A stretch of DNA of 64,000 nucleotides from Streptomyces aureocirculatus (GTDB lineage: Bacteria; Actinomycetota; Actinomycetes; Streptomycetales; Streptomycetaceae). A program made the translations under genes and the position numbers. The notes under the pieces are model-generated. The model worked only from the letters and a program-made list of their open reading frames with translations, was not told the origin of the DNA and did no database searches. This document shows, piece by piece, positions 43,962-52,467 of the stretch. Each line of letters starts with the position of its first letter. The first letter of the stretch is position 1. The stretch is from assembly GCF_000720475.1 (NCBI RefSeq), contig NZ_JOAP01000016.1, positions 1 to 64,000 of the forward strand. The letters are read 5' to 3'.

Positions 43962-44633
43962 ATGGGAGCCGACAACACCGCAGCCAGCAAGGCCAGGAAG
44001 CGCACGGACGGCCGTATCGCGCGAGGCAACCAGACCCGGCAGTTGATCCTGCGCCACGCCGTCGACGTGGCCTCCGTGCGCGGTCTGGAAGGACTGTCGC
44101 TCGGTCAGCTCGCCGACGAGCTGGAACTGAGCAAGAGCGGCGTCTTCTCCCTGTTCGGGTCCAAGGAAGAGCTCCAGCGCGCGACCGTGCGCGCCGCGAT
44201 CGCGATCTTCCTGAGCCGTGTCGTGATCCCCTCCCGCCGGGGCCCCGACGGTGTCGCGAAGATCCGCCACTTGTGCGAGAGGTGGCTCGACTACTCACGG
44301 ACCCGCGTCTTCCCCGGCGGCTGCTTCTTCTACTCCGTCTCCGTGGAGCTGGACGCCCGCCCCGGGCCCGTCCGCGACGAGGTCGCCGCGGCACGGGCCA
44401 ACTGGCGCAGCTTCATCGAACAGTTGATCGAGGATGCGCGCGCGGCCGGCCAGATCCGTCCGGAGACCGACAGGCGCCAGTTGGCGTTCGAGCTGACCGC
44501 CTTCATGGAGACCGCCAACGGCGAATCCCTGCTCAACGGGGACGACAGCGCCTACGGCCACGCCTCGACCGCGATCCTGAACCGGCTGCGCACCGCCGCC
44601 ACCGACCCCGAGCTGCTGCCCGACGCCCCCTGA
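43962..44633 (+). CDS. TetR/AcrR-family regulator (cluster regulator 1)
   Basis: A 223-residue repressor-type protein. The N-terminal helix-turn-helix (residues about 20-70) ends LSKSGVFSLFGSKEELQRATV. The C-terminal ligand domain contains RVFPGGCFFYSVSVELDARPGPVRDEV. It is a clear paralogue of the protein at 55182, with an almost identical recognition helix. It diverges from hmo and is followed by hydrolase and HpgT genes on the same strand. It probably binds the GCACGACCG-type sites in this cluster. Confidence 0.88.
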   Translation: MGADNTAASKARKRTDGRIARGNQTRQLILRHAVDVASVRGLEGLSLGQLADELELSKSGVFSLFGSKEELQRATVRAAIAIFLSRVVIPSRRGPDGVAKIRHLCERWLDYSRTRVFPGGCFFYSVSVELDARPGPVRDEVAAARANWRSFIEQLIEDARAAGQIRPETDRRQLAFELTAFMETANGESLLNGDDSAYGHASTAILNRLRTAATDPELLPDAP

Positions 44634-44656
44634 CCGAGCTGGAGACCGTGTTTCCC

Positions 44657-45673
44657 ATGGCACTCGATTCCCTCGATCCACAGGTGAAAGCCCTCCGAGC
44701 CCAGAGCGCCGCGCACGGCGCCCGCCCCCTCTACACCATGTCCCTGAAGGAAGCACGGGAGGCCGACCTGGCCTCGATCCGCGCGGGCTCCGGGACGCCC
44801 GAACCGGTCCACGAGGTCACCGACCTGGTGATTCCGGGACCGGACGGACCGCTTCCGGGCCGGGTCTACCGGCCTGCGGCCGACGGCCCGCTGCCGGTCC
44901 TCGTCTATCTGTTCGGCGGCGGCTGGACGCTGGGCACCATCGACACCTGCGACGCGATCTGCCGCACCCTCACCAACGCCGTCGGCTGCGTCACCGTGTC
45001 GGTGGGCTACCGACTCGCTCCCGAGCACCGGTTCCCGGCGGCCGTCGAGGACTCCTACGCCGGCCTGACCTGGGTGGCCGCGCAGTCCGGCAGGCCCGGA
45101 CCGCTGCACGCGGCCGACCCCGGCCGGATCGCCGTCGGCGGCGACAGCGCCGGGGGCAACCTGTCCGCCGCGGTGACCCTGCTGGCCCGGGACCGGCAGG
45201 GCCCGCGTCCGGTGGCCCAGTTGCTCGTCTACCCCAACACCGACCGGGACGCCGACACGCCGTCCCGGCGGGAGAACACGGATCCGGCGTTCTTCAACGA
45301 CAAGTCCGTCACCTGGTACTGGGACCACTATCTCGACAGGCCCGAGGACGGCCGCCACCCGCTCGCCTCACCGCTGCGGGCCCAGGACCTCAGCGGTCTC
45401 CCGCCGGCCCTGGTCATCACCGCCGAACACGACCCCCTGCGCGACGAGGGCGAGCAGTACGCCGCGCGCCTGCGGGACGAGGGCGTGCCCGTGACGCTGA
45501 CCCGCTACCCCGGCATGATCCACGGCTTCTTCGCGATGGCCGGAACCCTGGACGCCGGTCGCCGGGCCCAGGAGGAGGCAGCCGCGTTCCTGCGCAGTGC
45601 CTTCGCAACCGATGACGCGGATCCGGCAACGGACACGGACACCGACACGGACACCAAGGACGAGACCTCATGA
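44657..45673 (+). CDS. HSL-type alpha/beta hydrolase with altered oxyanion motif
   Basis: A 338-residue esterase-like protein of the hormone-sensitive-lipase family. The nucleophile motif is VGGDSAGGNLSAAV, the acid EHDPLRDEG and the histidine GMIHGFFAM. The usual HGGG oxyanion motif reads YLFGGGWTLG, with Phe in place of His. The C-terminus ends in an Asp/Thr run (TDTDTDTDT) encoded by a GACACG-type microsatellite. The ATG at 44657 or GTG at 44648 may be the start. Its stop overlaps the HpgT start (ATGA), implying joint expression. It may cleave an ester or thioester intermediate. Confidence 0.82.
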   Translation: MALDSLDPQVKALRAQSAAHGARPLYTMSLKEAREADLASIRAGSGTPEPVHEVTDLVIPGPDGPLPGRVYRPAADGPLPVLVYLFGGGWTLGTIDTCDAICRTLTNAVGCVTVSVGYRLAPEHRFPAAVEDSYAGLTWVAAQSGRPGPLHAADPGRIAVGGDSAGGNLSAAVTLLARDRQGPRPVAQLLVYPNTDRDADTPSRRENTDPAFFNDKSVTWYWDHYLDRPEDGRHPLASPLRAQDLSGLPPALVITAEHDPLRDEGEQYAARLRDEGVPVTLTRYPGMIHGFFAMAGTLDAGRRAQEEAAAFLRSAFATDDADPATDTDTDTDTKDETS

Positions 45674-47070
45674 CCGACTCCCGCACCGGCCTGCCATCGG
45701 TCCCATCAGCTCCATCGGTCCTATCAGCCCCACCGGGCCCACCGGTCCCACCGGGCCCACCGGCCCCGGACCCGGTGCTCCAGGGGCTGCACGCCAGCCT
45801 CACCGACCCCGTCCTCGACGCGATGAACTTCCTCAACGAAGTCGTCTCGCGTTTCCCCGAAGCCCTGTCCTTCGCCCCCGGCCGCCCCTGGGAGGGCGAC
45901 TTCGAGCCCGAGGACCTCTCCCGCCATCTGCGCGCCTACACCGACTACCTGGAGGGGGAGCTGGGGTGGTCGCGGGCCCGGGTGCGCACCCAGCTCTTCC
46001 AGTACGGGCGCACCAACGGCGTCATCCACGAGCTGATCGCCCGCGCCCTGCACAACGACGAGGGCATCGACGTACCCGCCGAGGCGGTCGTGGTCACCAC
46101 CGGCGCCCAGGAGGCCATGCTGCTCGTCCTGCGTGCCCTGTTCGCCGCGCCCGAGGACACCCTGCTGATCAGCACACCGGCCTACGTCGGCATCACCGGC
46201 GCCGCCCGGCTCCTGGACCTCAGGATCCATGCGGTGCCGGAGGGCCCCGAGGGACCGGAGCCCGACGCGGTGGCGGCCGCCGCGGCGGCGGTGCGCGCGG
46301 CGGGCGGGCGGCCGAGGGCGCTGTATCTCGTGCCGGACTTCGCCAACCCGTCCGGGACGAGCATGCCCCTGGACCGGCGCCACCGGCTCCTCGACGTGGC
46401 CGAGCGGGAGGACGTGCTGCTGCTCGAGGACAATCCGTACGGGTTCTTCTCCCGCACCGGCGGCACTCCACCCACGCTCAAGGCCCTCGGTGGCCGCCGT
46501 GTGGTCTATCTGGGCTCGTTCTCCAAGACGGCACTGCCCGCCGCCCGGGTCGGCTATGTGTTGGCCGACCAGGAGGTGCTCGCGCCCGACGGCTCCCGAG
46601 GTCTGCTCGCCGACGGCCTCTCGAAGATCAAGAGCATGACCACGGTCAACACCTCGGCCATCAGCCAGGCCGTCATCGGCGGCATCCTGGTCGAGTCGGG
46701 CTGTCGGCTGCGGGAGGCGAACACCGCCGCCACCGACCACTACGCGGCGAACATGAACACCCTGCTCGACGCTCTGGAGAGGTCCTTCCCGGCCGCCGAG
46801 CGCGACCGCCTCGGCCTGTCCTGGAACCGGCCCGACGGCGGTTTCTTCCTGGTCCTCAACGTGCCGTTCATTGCCGACGTCAAAGCCCTTGAGCGCTCGG
46901 CGCGTGACTTCGGTGTGCTGTGGACACCGATGGACAGCTTCTTCCTCGACGGCTGCGGGAACCGTCAACTGAGGCTCTCGTGCAGCGCGTTGGACCCGGC
47001 GCGGATCCAGGAGGGCGTCCGGCGCCTCGCCGCGTTCATCGACGCCCAGTCCTCGGCTCCGGACGCCTGA
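45670..47070 (+). CDS. hpgT: 4-Hydroxyphenylglycine aminotransferase
   Basis: A 466-residue class I/II PLP aminotransferase. It most likely converts 4-hydroxybenzoylformate to L-4-hydroxyphenylglycine, usually with tyrosine as amino donor. VVVTTGAQEAMLLVL begins the PLP domain, LVPDFANPSGTSM and LLEDNPYGFFSR bind the cofactor, and GSFSKTALPAARVGYVL holds the lysine. A Pro-rich N-terminal stretch of about 35 residues is unusual. The FNEV/FPEALSFAPGRP opening resembles HpgT. The call depends partly on the presence of HmaS and Hmo in the same cluster. Confidence 0.82.
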   Translation: MTDSRTGLPSVPSAPSVLSAPPGPPVPPGPPAPDPVLQGLHASLTDPVLDAMNFLNEVVSRFPEALSFAPGRPWEGDFEPEDLSRHLRAYTDYLEGELGWSRARVRTQLFQYGRTNGVIHELIARALHNDEGIDVPAEAVVVTTGAQEAMLLVLRALFAAPEDTLLISTPAYVGITGAARLLDLRIHAVPEGPEGPEPDAVAAAAAAVRAAGGRPRALYLVPDFANPSGTSMPLDRRHRLLDVAEREDVLLLEDNPYGFFSRTGGTPPTLKALGGRRVVYLGSFSKTALPAARVGYVLADQEVLAPDGSRGLLADGLSKIKSMTTVNTSAISQAVIGGILVESGCRLREANTAATDHYAANMNTLLDALERSFPAAERDRLGLSWNRPDGGFFLVLNVPFIADVKALERSARDFGVLWTPMDSFFLDGCGNRQLRLSCSALDPARIQEGVRRLAAFIDAQSSAPDA

Positions 47071-47099
47071 ACACGTCCGCTCGGCATGCCGGAACACGC

Positions 47100-47135
47100 C
47101 CGGGGCCCGGTGCGCCACCACGCACCGGGCCCCGG
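47100..47135. terminator. Perfect 15-bp hairpin between convergent hpgT and fabI-like genes
   Basis: CCGGGGCCCGGTGCG pairs perfectly with CGCACCGGGCCCCGG around a six-base loop. It lies 30 bases after hpgT and 19 bases after the fabI-like stop, so it probably terminates both operons. Confidence 0.8.
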
Positions 47136-47153
47136 AGCAGACCGTGGCGAGGT

Positions 47154-47924
47154 CTAGGCCCCCATCGCGTGCACCCCGCCGTCCACGTGCACCACCTCAC
47201 CAGTGGTCCTGGGAAACCAGTCGGACAGGAGGGCCACCACGGCACGGCCGGTCGGCTCGGGATCGGTCACGTCCCAACCGAGTGGGGCCCGTTCGGCCCA
47301 GATGTCCCGGAACCTGCTGAAGCCGGGGATGGACGTGGCCGCCATCGTCCGGATCGGCCCCGCCGCCACCAGGTTGCAGCGGACCCCCCGGGGGCCCACA
47401 TCGCGCGCGAGGTAACGGGACGTCGACTCCAGCGCCGCCTTGGCCACGCCCATCCAGTCGTACGCCGGCCAGGCCACCGTCGAGTCGAAGGTCAGCCCCA
47501 CCACCGAGCCGCCGCGCGGGCCGAACAGCGGAAGACAGCTTCGCGTCAGCGACTTCAGCGAGTACGCCGACACCTCGACCGCCGTCGCGACGGAGGACCA
47601 GGGCGTGTCGAGGAACGTACCGCCGAGCGCGTCCGGGGGCGCGAAGGCGATGGAGTGCACGATGCCGTCGAGCCCGTCGGTGTACTCGCCGATCCGCTCG
47701 GGCAGCCGCGTCAGGTGCTCCTCGTCGGTCACGTCCAGCTCGATCACCGGGGCGGGCTTGGGCAGCCGCCTGGCGACGCGTTCCACCAGGCTGAGGCGCC
47801 CGAAGCCGGTGAGCAGCACCTCGGCGCCCTCCTCCTGGGCGAGGCGGGCCGTGTGGAAGGCGATCGAGGAGTCGAGGAGTACGCCGGTGACCAGCACCCG
47901 CCGGCCCGCGAGCAGCCCGCTCAC
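47154..47924 (-). CDS. FabI/InhA-type enoyl-ACP reductase (extra copy?)
   Basis: A 256-residue enoyl reductase close to actinobacterial FabI. VTGVLLDSSIAFHTARLAQEEGA is the cofactor loop (read in parts), ELDVTDEEHL the second, VHSIAFAPPDALGG the substrate loop, and YDWMGVAKAALES the Tyr-x6-Lys catalytic pair. Streptomyces normally carry their housekeeping FabI with fabG elsewhere, so this is likely an additional copy. The GTG overlaps the upstream hydrolase stop (GTGA). Possible roles are reduction of a cluster intermediate or a resistant version of the enzyme that the product inhibits. Neither is shown. Confidence 0.85.
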   Translation of the reverse strand: MSGLLAGRRVLVTGVLLDSSIAFHTARLAQEEGAEVLLTGFGRLSLVERVARRLPKPAPVIELDVTDEEHLTRLPERIGEYTDGLDGIVHSIAFAPPDALGGTFLDTPWSSVATAVEVSAYSLKSLTRSCLPLFGPRGGSVVGLTFDSTVAWPAYDWMGVAKAALESTSRYLARDVGPRGVRCNLVAAGPIRTMAATSIPGFSRFRDIWAERAPLGWDVTDPEPTGRAVVALLSDWFPRTTGEVVHVDGGVHAMGA

Positions 47925-48811
47925 CGACCGGCCACCCAGGTCTCGGCCGGGCCGCTCTGCGCGGCCGTCACGAAGTCCAGCGTGCCCTCGACCACGCCGG
48001 GATCGTCCAGGATCCTGCGGTGGCCGAGCCCCTGGGTGACGACCAGGCGCGCCTGGTCACCGAAGACCTCGGCCATCCGCCGCGCCTGGTCCACGCCCGC
48101 CATCCGGTCGCCCTCGTCATGGAAGATCAGGATCGGCGCCGTGATGCCCGCGGGCTCGTGCGTGGTGGAGAAACGCCGCCAGATGTCCTTCTCGCCGGGG
48201 AAGATACGGCTCTCTATCCGCTGCCGCAGCTCCTGGCGCAGCCGCGGCCGCAGGGCGAGCTGTCCGCAGAACTGGTCAAAGAGGAAGGTGAACTCGCCCA
48301 CCTGGCTGATCGCGACGAGACGCCGCGCCGACACCCCGGACCGGAGCGCGAGCACGGCGGCCATGACACCGACCGAGTGGCTGATGACGGCCTCGAACTC
48401 GCCGTGTTCGGCGGCCAGATGGGCGATGACGTCACGGAAGGCGAGCACATGCGTGGTGCCGCCGGTCGCGTCGCCGTGGGCGGGCGCGTCGTAGGCGACG
48501 GGGCTGTACCCCGCGTCGAGCAGCCCCGGCACGAACCGCGCGAAGCAGGTGCCGCGCGACTGCCAGCCGTGGGCGAGCAGCACCGGCCGCTCCCCGCTGC
48601 CCCAGCGGTAGGTGACGGCCGTCTCGCCGCCCACGCGGACCTTCTCGACCTGCGCCTGGTCGATCAGCAGGCGTTCCTCGTCGCGAACGGTGGCGCGTTT
48701 GAGCGGGAGCCGGAAGAGCCGGTACGCCGCTTCGCCCGCCAGCCAGGGGCTCACGACGCAGAGGGTGTTCAGAGCCTTGCCGGTCAGTGCCGTGGCCTGG
48801 TCCATGGTCAT
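47921..48811 (-). CDS. Alpha/beta hydrolase
   Basis: A 296-residue serine hydrolase. LLAHGWQSRG is the oxyanion region, AVISHSVGVMAAV the nucleophile elbow (SHSVG), HDEGDRM the acid and GLGHRRIL the histidine. The first about 50 residues are a helical extension. The ATG at 48811 overlaps the stop of a 36-codon microsatellite frame (ATGA); an ATG three codons earlier is also possible. It is fourth in the operon SGNH, methyltransferase, TPP enzyme, hydrolase, FabI-like. It may act as a thioesterase. Confidence 0.8.
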   Translation of the reverse strand: MTMDQATALTGKALNTLCVVSPWLAGEAAYRLFRLPLKRATVRDEERLLIDQAQVEKVRVGGETAVTYRWGSGERPVLLAHGWQSRGTCFARFVPGLLDAGYSPVAYDAPAHGDATGGTTHVLAFRDVIAHLAAEHGEFEAVISHSVGVMAAVLALRSGVSARRLVAISQVGEFTFLFDQFCGQLALRPRLRQELRQRIESRIFPGEKDIWRRFSTTHEPAGITAPILIFHDEGDRMAGVDQARRMAEVFGDQARLVVTQGLGHRRILDDPGVVEGTLDFVTAAQSGPAETWVAGR

Positions 48812-48918
48812 CCTGTCCATGTCGTCATCGTCGTCATCGTCGCCATCGTCATCGTCGCCATGGCCATCGCCGTGGCCGTCGCTATCGCCATAGCCGTCGC
48901 CGTCGCCGTCGCCGTCAT
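48808..48918 (-). repeat. Trinucleotide-type microsatellite with an open 36-codon frame
   Basis: About 100 bases of GAC/GAT/GGC-type triplets fill the gap between the TPP-enzyme stop and the hydrolase start. One frame begins ATG and encodes only Met, Thr, Ala and Ile up to a final TTWTG. Its TGA overlaps the hydrolase ATG (ATGA). Another frame, in phase with the hydrolase, would read as Asp/Gly runs but has no start. It may couple translation or be unstable, slipping DNA. Confidence 0.7.
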
Positions 48919-48931
48919 AGTCGCGGCTCCG

Positions 48932-51373
48932 TCAGCGGGCCGTGCGCTCGGCCTTGCGCCGAGCCGTGCGGGCCACGGTGAAGGTGAGTTCGGCCAGCTC
49001 GTCCCGCTGCCAGCCGAGCGCACCGGCCGGGCTCATGCCGTCGCCCTCGTTGTTGTGCGCGAGCTCCACCGAGTACAGGTCGACGGTGCCGCGCCGCAGC
49101 AGCCGCTCACGCAACGCGTCCCGGGGCACGTCGGTGAGGTGGTGGTGGGAGACGGTCAGCGGCCCGTAGTCGCACGTCCACTCCGGTTGCTGGAGATGCA
49201 GCACCTGCGTCTGTCGGTCCGCCGCCACCGCGGTCCGGGTCTCGCGGTACGTACGGATGACGGAGTGGCCGCCGTCGATCAGCCGGAAGACGCTGACGTT
49301 GCCGGCCGGACGCCTGCCGTACTGCACCGCCTGTTGCACCAGGGTCGGCACGATGTCGGGTACGAGGGCGTTGGCGCCGTCACCGACGAAGGCCAGGACG
49401 TTGTCGTCCCGGGTCAGGGCGACCGCGGGCACCGCCTGGAGGGCGTCGCCCATCAGGGCCCGGCCGTACCAGCCGGAGAATCCGGGCCCGGTGCGCGGCA
49501 GGTTCCGTACGGCCGAGATGCCGCCGCGGCCCACGTCGTACAGACCGGTGTAGGTGTAGCCGTGCCGGGTGATCAACTCGGTCAGGCAGTCGCCCAGTTG
49601 GTGGAAGAAGTAGTTCGGGCTCATGGGCCGCAGCGGCAGTCGGTGCAACACGTCGGAGGCGCTGTCCCGGGTGGCGGCGATGGCCGCGCGGCGGTCCGCC
49701 ACCACCTCGGGGTCGACCGCGAGGCCGTTGTGCAGGGCCCGCAGGAAGCCGCGGGCGTCGGCGACCACCGGGTGGTCGGTGTACGGCGCCATGTGCTCCG
49801 GGGTGTGCGTGACCTGGACGATCCGCAACTGGCGCGCCAGGGCGCGCGGTGTGAACGGCGTGGACAGCTCGGCGATCTTGCTCTTGAGCATGAACAGCGC
49901 CTGTTCCGTCCTGCCGCGCAGCCGCCCCTCGTGGTGCAGGAAGGCGTGCACCCGCGCCGAGCAGCCCATCATGCCGAGGGTGCCCAGGTACTCGGGCACG
50001 TGGGCGCCCTCGTGGTAGCGGCTCACCGTGCCGGGTCGGGTCAGCGAGTCGGCGAGCGCGATACCGGCCGTCCGCGCGAGGGCGTAAGTGAGCGCGCGCT
50101 CCTCCGCGTCCAGCCTGCCGCATTGCCACAGCAGCCTGGCGGGCTCCTCGTTGACCATGCGCAGCACCGGCTCGATGGCGCTCTCGGTGACCTGGGCGCG
50201 GGCGGGTGGGGCGGGGGCCGGTGCGGGCCCGGCGCCGGTGGCGGGCGTGTCCAGGACGGCCGCGGTGGTCAGCAGGACGACCGGGCCCTCGTCGGCGTCG
50301 TAGGCCTGCTGGGCGGCGGCGAGGTCCTCGGCCAGGCGGCCGGGATCGTCCAGGTGGAAGGTGTGCAGGCCGCGGGCCCGGAACACCTCGCGGGCGTCCT
50401 CGCCCTGGTGGACGGTGCCCTGGAAGGGGAACCAGCCGCCCGGGTCGGGATCGGCGCAGACGATGAAGCCGCGGGCGTGCGTCTCGCGCAGATTGGCCAG
50501 CGTGCCCTTGAACTCGTCCACCATGCCGTTGGTGACGACCATGAGGAACGGCGCCTCGTCCAGTTGCCAGCGCGCCATCGCCCCGCAGGCCAGGCCGTGT
50601 TCGCTCGGGCCGCGCAGGACCGGGTTCCCGGACCGCTCCGCGGTCCGCTCCAGCTCGCCGATCAGCCCGGTCACGATGGAGCCCGTGTAGTAGTGCAGCC
50701 CCCAGGTGTCCTCTGCGCGGGCGGTGAGGAAGGAGTGCAGCCACTGGGCCAGCACGCGCCGGGGCGCGGACCCGGCGCGGATGACCTGGGCGACGTGCCG
50801 GAACTGGGTCTGGTCCGCGAAGGCACAGATGACGTCCGCCGCGAGGAGCCACGGCTCCTCGGGCAGTTGTTTGAGCGCGTACGACCGGCCGAGCCGGACC
50901 GGTGACCGGTCGAGTTCGTCGTAGACGTGCACGGTGTACGCCGACAGGTCGGCCGACACCGCCGCGGGAAGCGAGGCGAGGAACTCCTCCAGTGCGGCGT
51001 CCATGGTGTCCGCGAGCGGGTCGGTGCTCAGCCCGGCCGCCCGCGCGTCCACCAGGAGCAGCGCGAGGGTGGCGGTCGTGGAGCCCGTGGCCGCCGCGCG
51101 CAGGGCGGCAGCGGCCTCGGGGAGCGTGCCGACCGTCACGACCGTGGTCTCGTCGCCCTCCAGCGTGCGGGCCAGGAAGCGGTGCGCGCGGCGGGCGGTC
51201 TCCTGGTAGAGCTCCGGCCAGCCGTCACCGTGTCCCGGGCCGTCGCCCGCGTCACTCAGCGCGGTGCGTACGGCGGCGTGGAACTCCGGCCGGGAGCCGA
51301 CGCTGAGCACGAGCAGCCGGTCCGCCGCGGCTGCGGCTCGTGCGGGCGCGGCGCCGATCATGGGGGCGCTCAT
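48932..51373 (-). CDS. Divergent thiamine-diphosphate-dependent enzyme with N-terminal extension
   Basis: An 813-residue protein. The C-terminal part (about residues 560-700) has the ThDP-binding VLAFVGDGANALVPDIVP followed about 25 residues later by the Asn region, as in the pyruvate oxidase/decarboxylase family. The middle (SEHGLACGAMARWQ, QGTVHQGEDAREVF, GPVVLLTTAAV) resembles a Pyr domain of phosphonopyruvate/sulfopyruvate decarboxylases. The first about 240 residues match nothing I recognise. It starts with an ATGA overlap to the methyltransferase gene. 4-Hydroxybenzoylformate is an attractive 2-keto-acid substrate in this cluster (inference). Confidence 0.65.
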   Translation of the reverse strand: MSAPMIGAAPARAAAAADRLLVLSVGSRPEFHAAVRTALSDAGDGPGHGDGWPELYQETARRAHRFLARTLEGDETTVVTVGTLPEAAAALRAAATGSTTATLALLLVDARAAGLSTDPLADTMDAALEEFLASLPAAVSADLSAYTVHVYDELDRSPVRLGRSYALKQLPEEPWLLAADVICAFADQTQFRHVAQVIRAGSAPRRVLAQWLHSFLTARAEDTWGLHYYTGSIVTGLIGELERTAERSGNPVLRGPSEHGLACGAMARWQLDEAPFLMVVTNGMVDEFKGTLANLRETHARGFIVCADPDPGGWFPFQGTVHQGEDAREVFRARGLHTFHLDDPGRLAEDLAAAQQAYDADEGPVVLLTTAAVLDTPATGAGPAPAPAPPARAQVTESAIEPVLRMVNEEPARLLWQCGRLDAEERALTYALARTAGIALADSLTRPGTVSRYHEGAHVPEYLGTLGMMGCSARVHAFLHHEGRLRGRTEQALFMLKSKIAELSTPFTPRALARQLRIVQVTHTPEHMAPYTDHPVVADARGFLRALHNGLAVDPEVVADRRAAIAATRDSASDVLHRLPLRPMSPNYFFHQLGDCLTELITRHGYTYTGLYDVGRGGISAVRNLPRTGPGFSGWYGRALMGDALQAVPAVALTRDDNVLAFVGDGANALVPDIVPTLVQQAVQYGRRPAGNVSVFRLIDGGHSVIRTYRETRTAVAADRQTQVLHLQQPEWTCDYGPLTVSHHHLTDVPRDALRERLLRRGTVDLYSVELAHNNEGDGMSPAGALGWQRDELAELTFTVARTARRKAERTAR

Positions 51374-52467
51374 CGTGCCGCCCCCGCCGCCGCGCCGCCC
51401 CGTGCGGCCGGTACCGCCTCGATGACGTGCTCGGCGCGGTCGGACTGCAACGGGGCGGGATGCACGGCCCGGACCGTGAAACCGGCGGCGTCGAGCAGGC
51501 CCCGGTACTCCTCCTCGGATCTGTCCCAGCCCTCCATCATCACCAGCATCAGCAGGTCGACGAGGCGGCCCTGGGCGGCCTGCCGGGAGCGCGTCGCGCC
51601 CTCGGACACCGGCCTCTCCAGTCGTTCGAGAACGAGCAGCCTGCCGTGCTCGGGCATGGCCTCGTGGACCCGGCGCAGAATCTGCACGGCCCGGTCGTCG
51701 TTCCAGTTGTGCAGCACCCGAGAGAGCGTGTAGACGTCGCCGCCCGGGGGCAGCGCGTCGAAGAAGCTGCCCGCGGTGAAGTTGGTCCGGTCGGCCAGAC
51801 CCAGCGTGCCCAGTCGCTCGCGGGCCCCTTCGAGGGCCTCCGGCAGCTCGGTCAGGACCCCGCGCATCCCGGGGTGCCGGGGCAGCACCTTGGCAAGCAG
51901 ACTGCCGTCGCCGCCGCCCACGTCCACGAGGGTGCCGACGCCCGTGAGGTCCACGCTGTTCAGCGCGGCGGGCACCGGCGCGGTGCCCATCGCCGCGGTG
52001 AACACGGCGGCCGTCTCCGGGTCGCTGTCGAGGTAGTCGTAGAACGGCATGCCGTACAGCGAGTCGAACGCCGGCTGTCCGGTGCGCAGGGTGTGGGTGA
52101 TCTCGCCGAAGGAGTGGTACACCTCCTCGCCGAACATGATCGCGGCCGATCGGCTCGACCGTACAGTGTCGGTGCACAGCAGCCGTCCGGCCGGCGTGAG
52201 CGCGAAGACTCCCGGCTCGGGTTCGGCGAACAGGCCGACGGCGGCCAGGACGCGCAGCAGACGGCGGACCGCGCGGGTGTCGGCGCCGGCCGCGGCGGCG
52301 AGGTCGCCGGCCGGACGGGGCCCGTCGGCGAGCAGGTCCGGGATGCCGGACTTGGCCAGCGCGTAGCAGCCCTGGGCCAGCCAGCCCCCGGTCAGGATGC
52401 TCGCAAGCGTCATCCGGTCACGTATGGAGGGGGCGGTGTCCGTCCGCTCGTCATGAGTCGTCGTCAT
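51370..52467 (-). CDS. O-methyltransferase (polyketide/hydroxyindole type)
   Basis: A 365-residue SAM-dependent methyltransferase. The N-terminal dimerisation winged helix covers about residues 20-100. TLVDVGGGDGSLLAKVL is the SAM-binding motif. VLHNWNDDRAVQILRRV includes the HNWxD motif with the catalytic histidine of TcmN/DnrK-like O-methyltransferases. It overlaps its neighbours at both ends (ATGA). It likely methylates a hydroxyl, perhaps the HPG-derived phenol or an N-hydroxy group (inference). Confidence 0.9.
   Translation of the reverse strand: MTTTHDERTDTAPSIRDRMTLASILTGGWLAQGCYALAKSGIPDLLADGPRPAGDLAAAAGADTRAVRRLLRVLAAVGLFAEPEPGVFALTPAGRLLCTDTVRSSRSAAIMFGEEVYHSFGEITHTLRTGQPAFDSLYGMPFYDYLDSDPETAAVFTAAMGTAPVPAALNSVDLTGVGTLVDVGGGDGSLLAKVLPRHPGMRGVLTELPEALEGARERLGTLGLADRTNFTAGSFFDALPPGGDVYTLSRVLHNWNDDRAVQILRRVHEAMPEHGRLLVLERLERPVSEGATRSRQAAQGRLVDLLMLVMMEGWDRSEEEYRGLLDAAGFTVRAVHPAPLQSDRAEHVIEAVPAARGGAAAGAAR

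Noticed and set aside
48932..51373. Phosphonopyruvate decarboxylase partnering the PEP-mutase-like enzyme
   Set aside because: The two genes are over 20 kb apart, the ThDP protein is twice the usual length, and no other phosphonate gene is seen.
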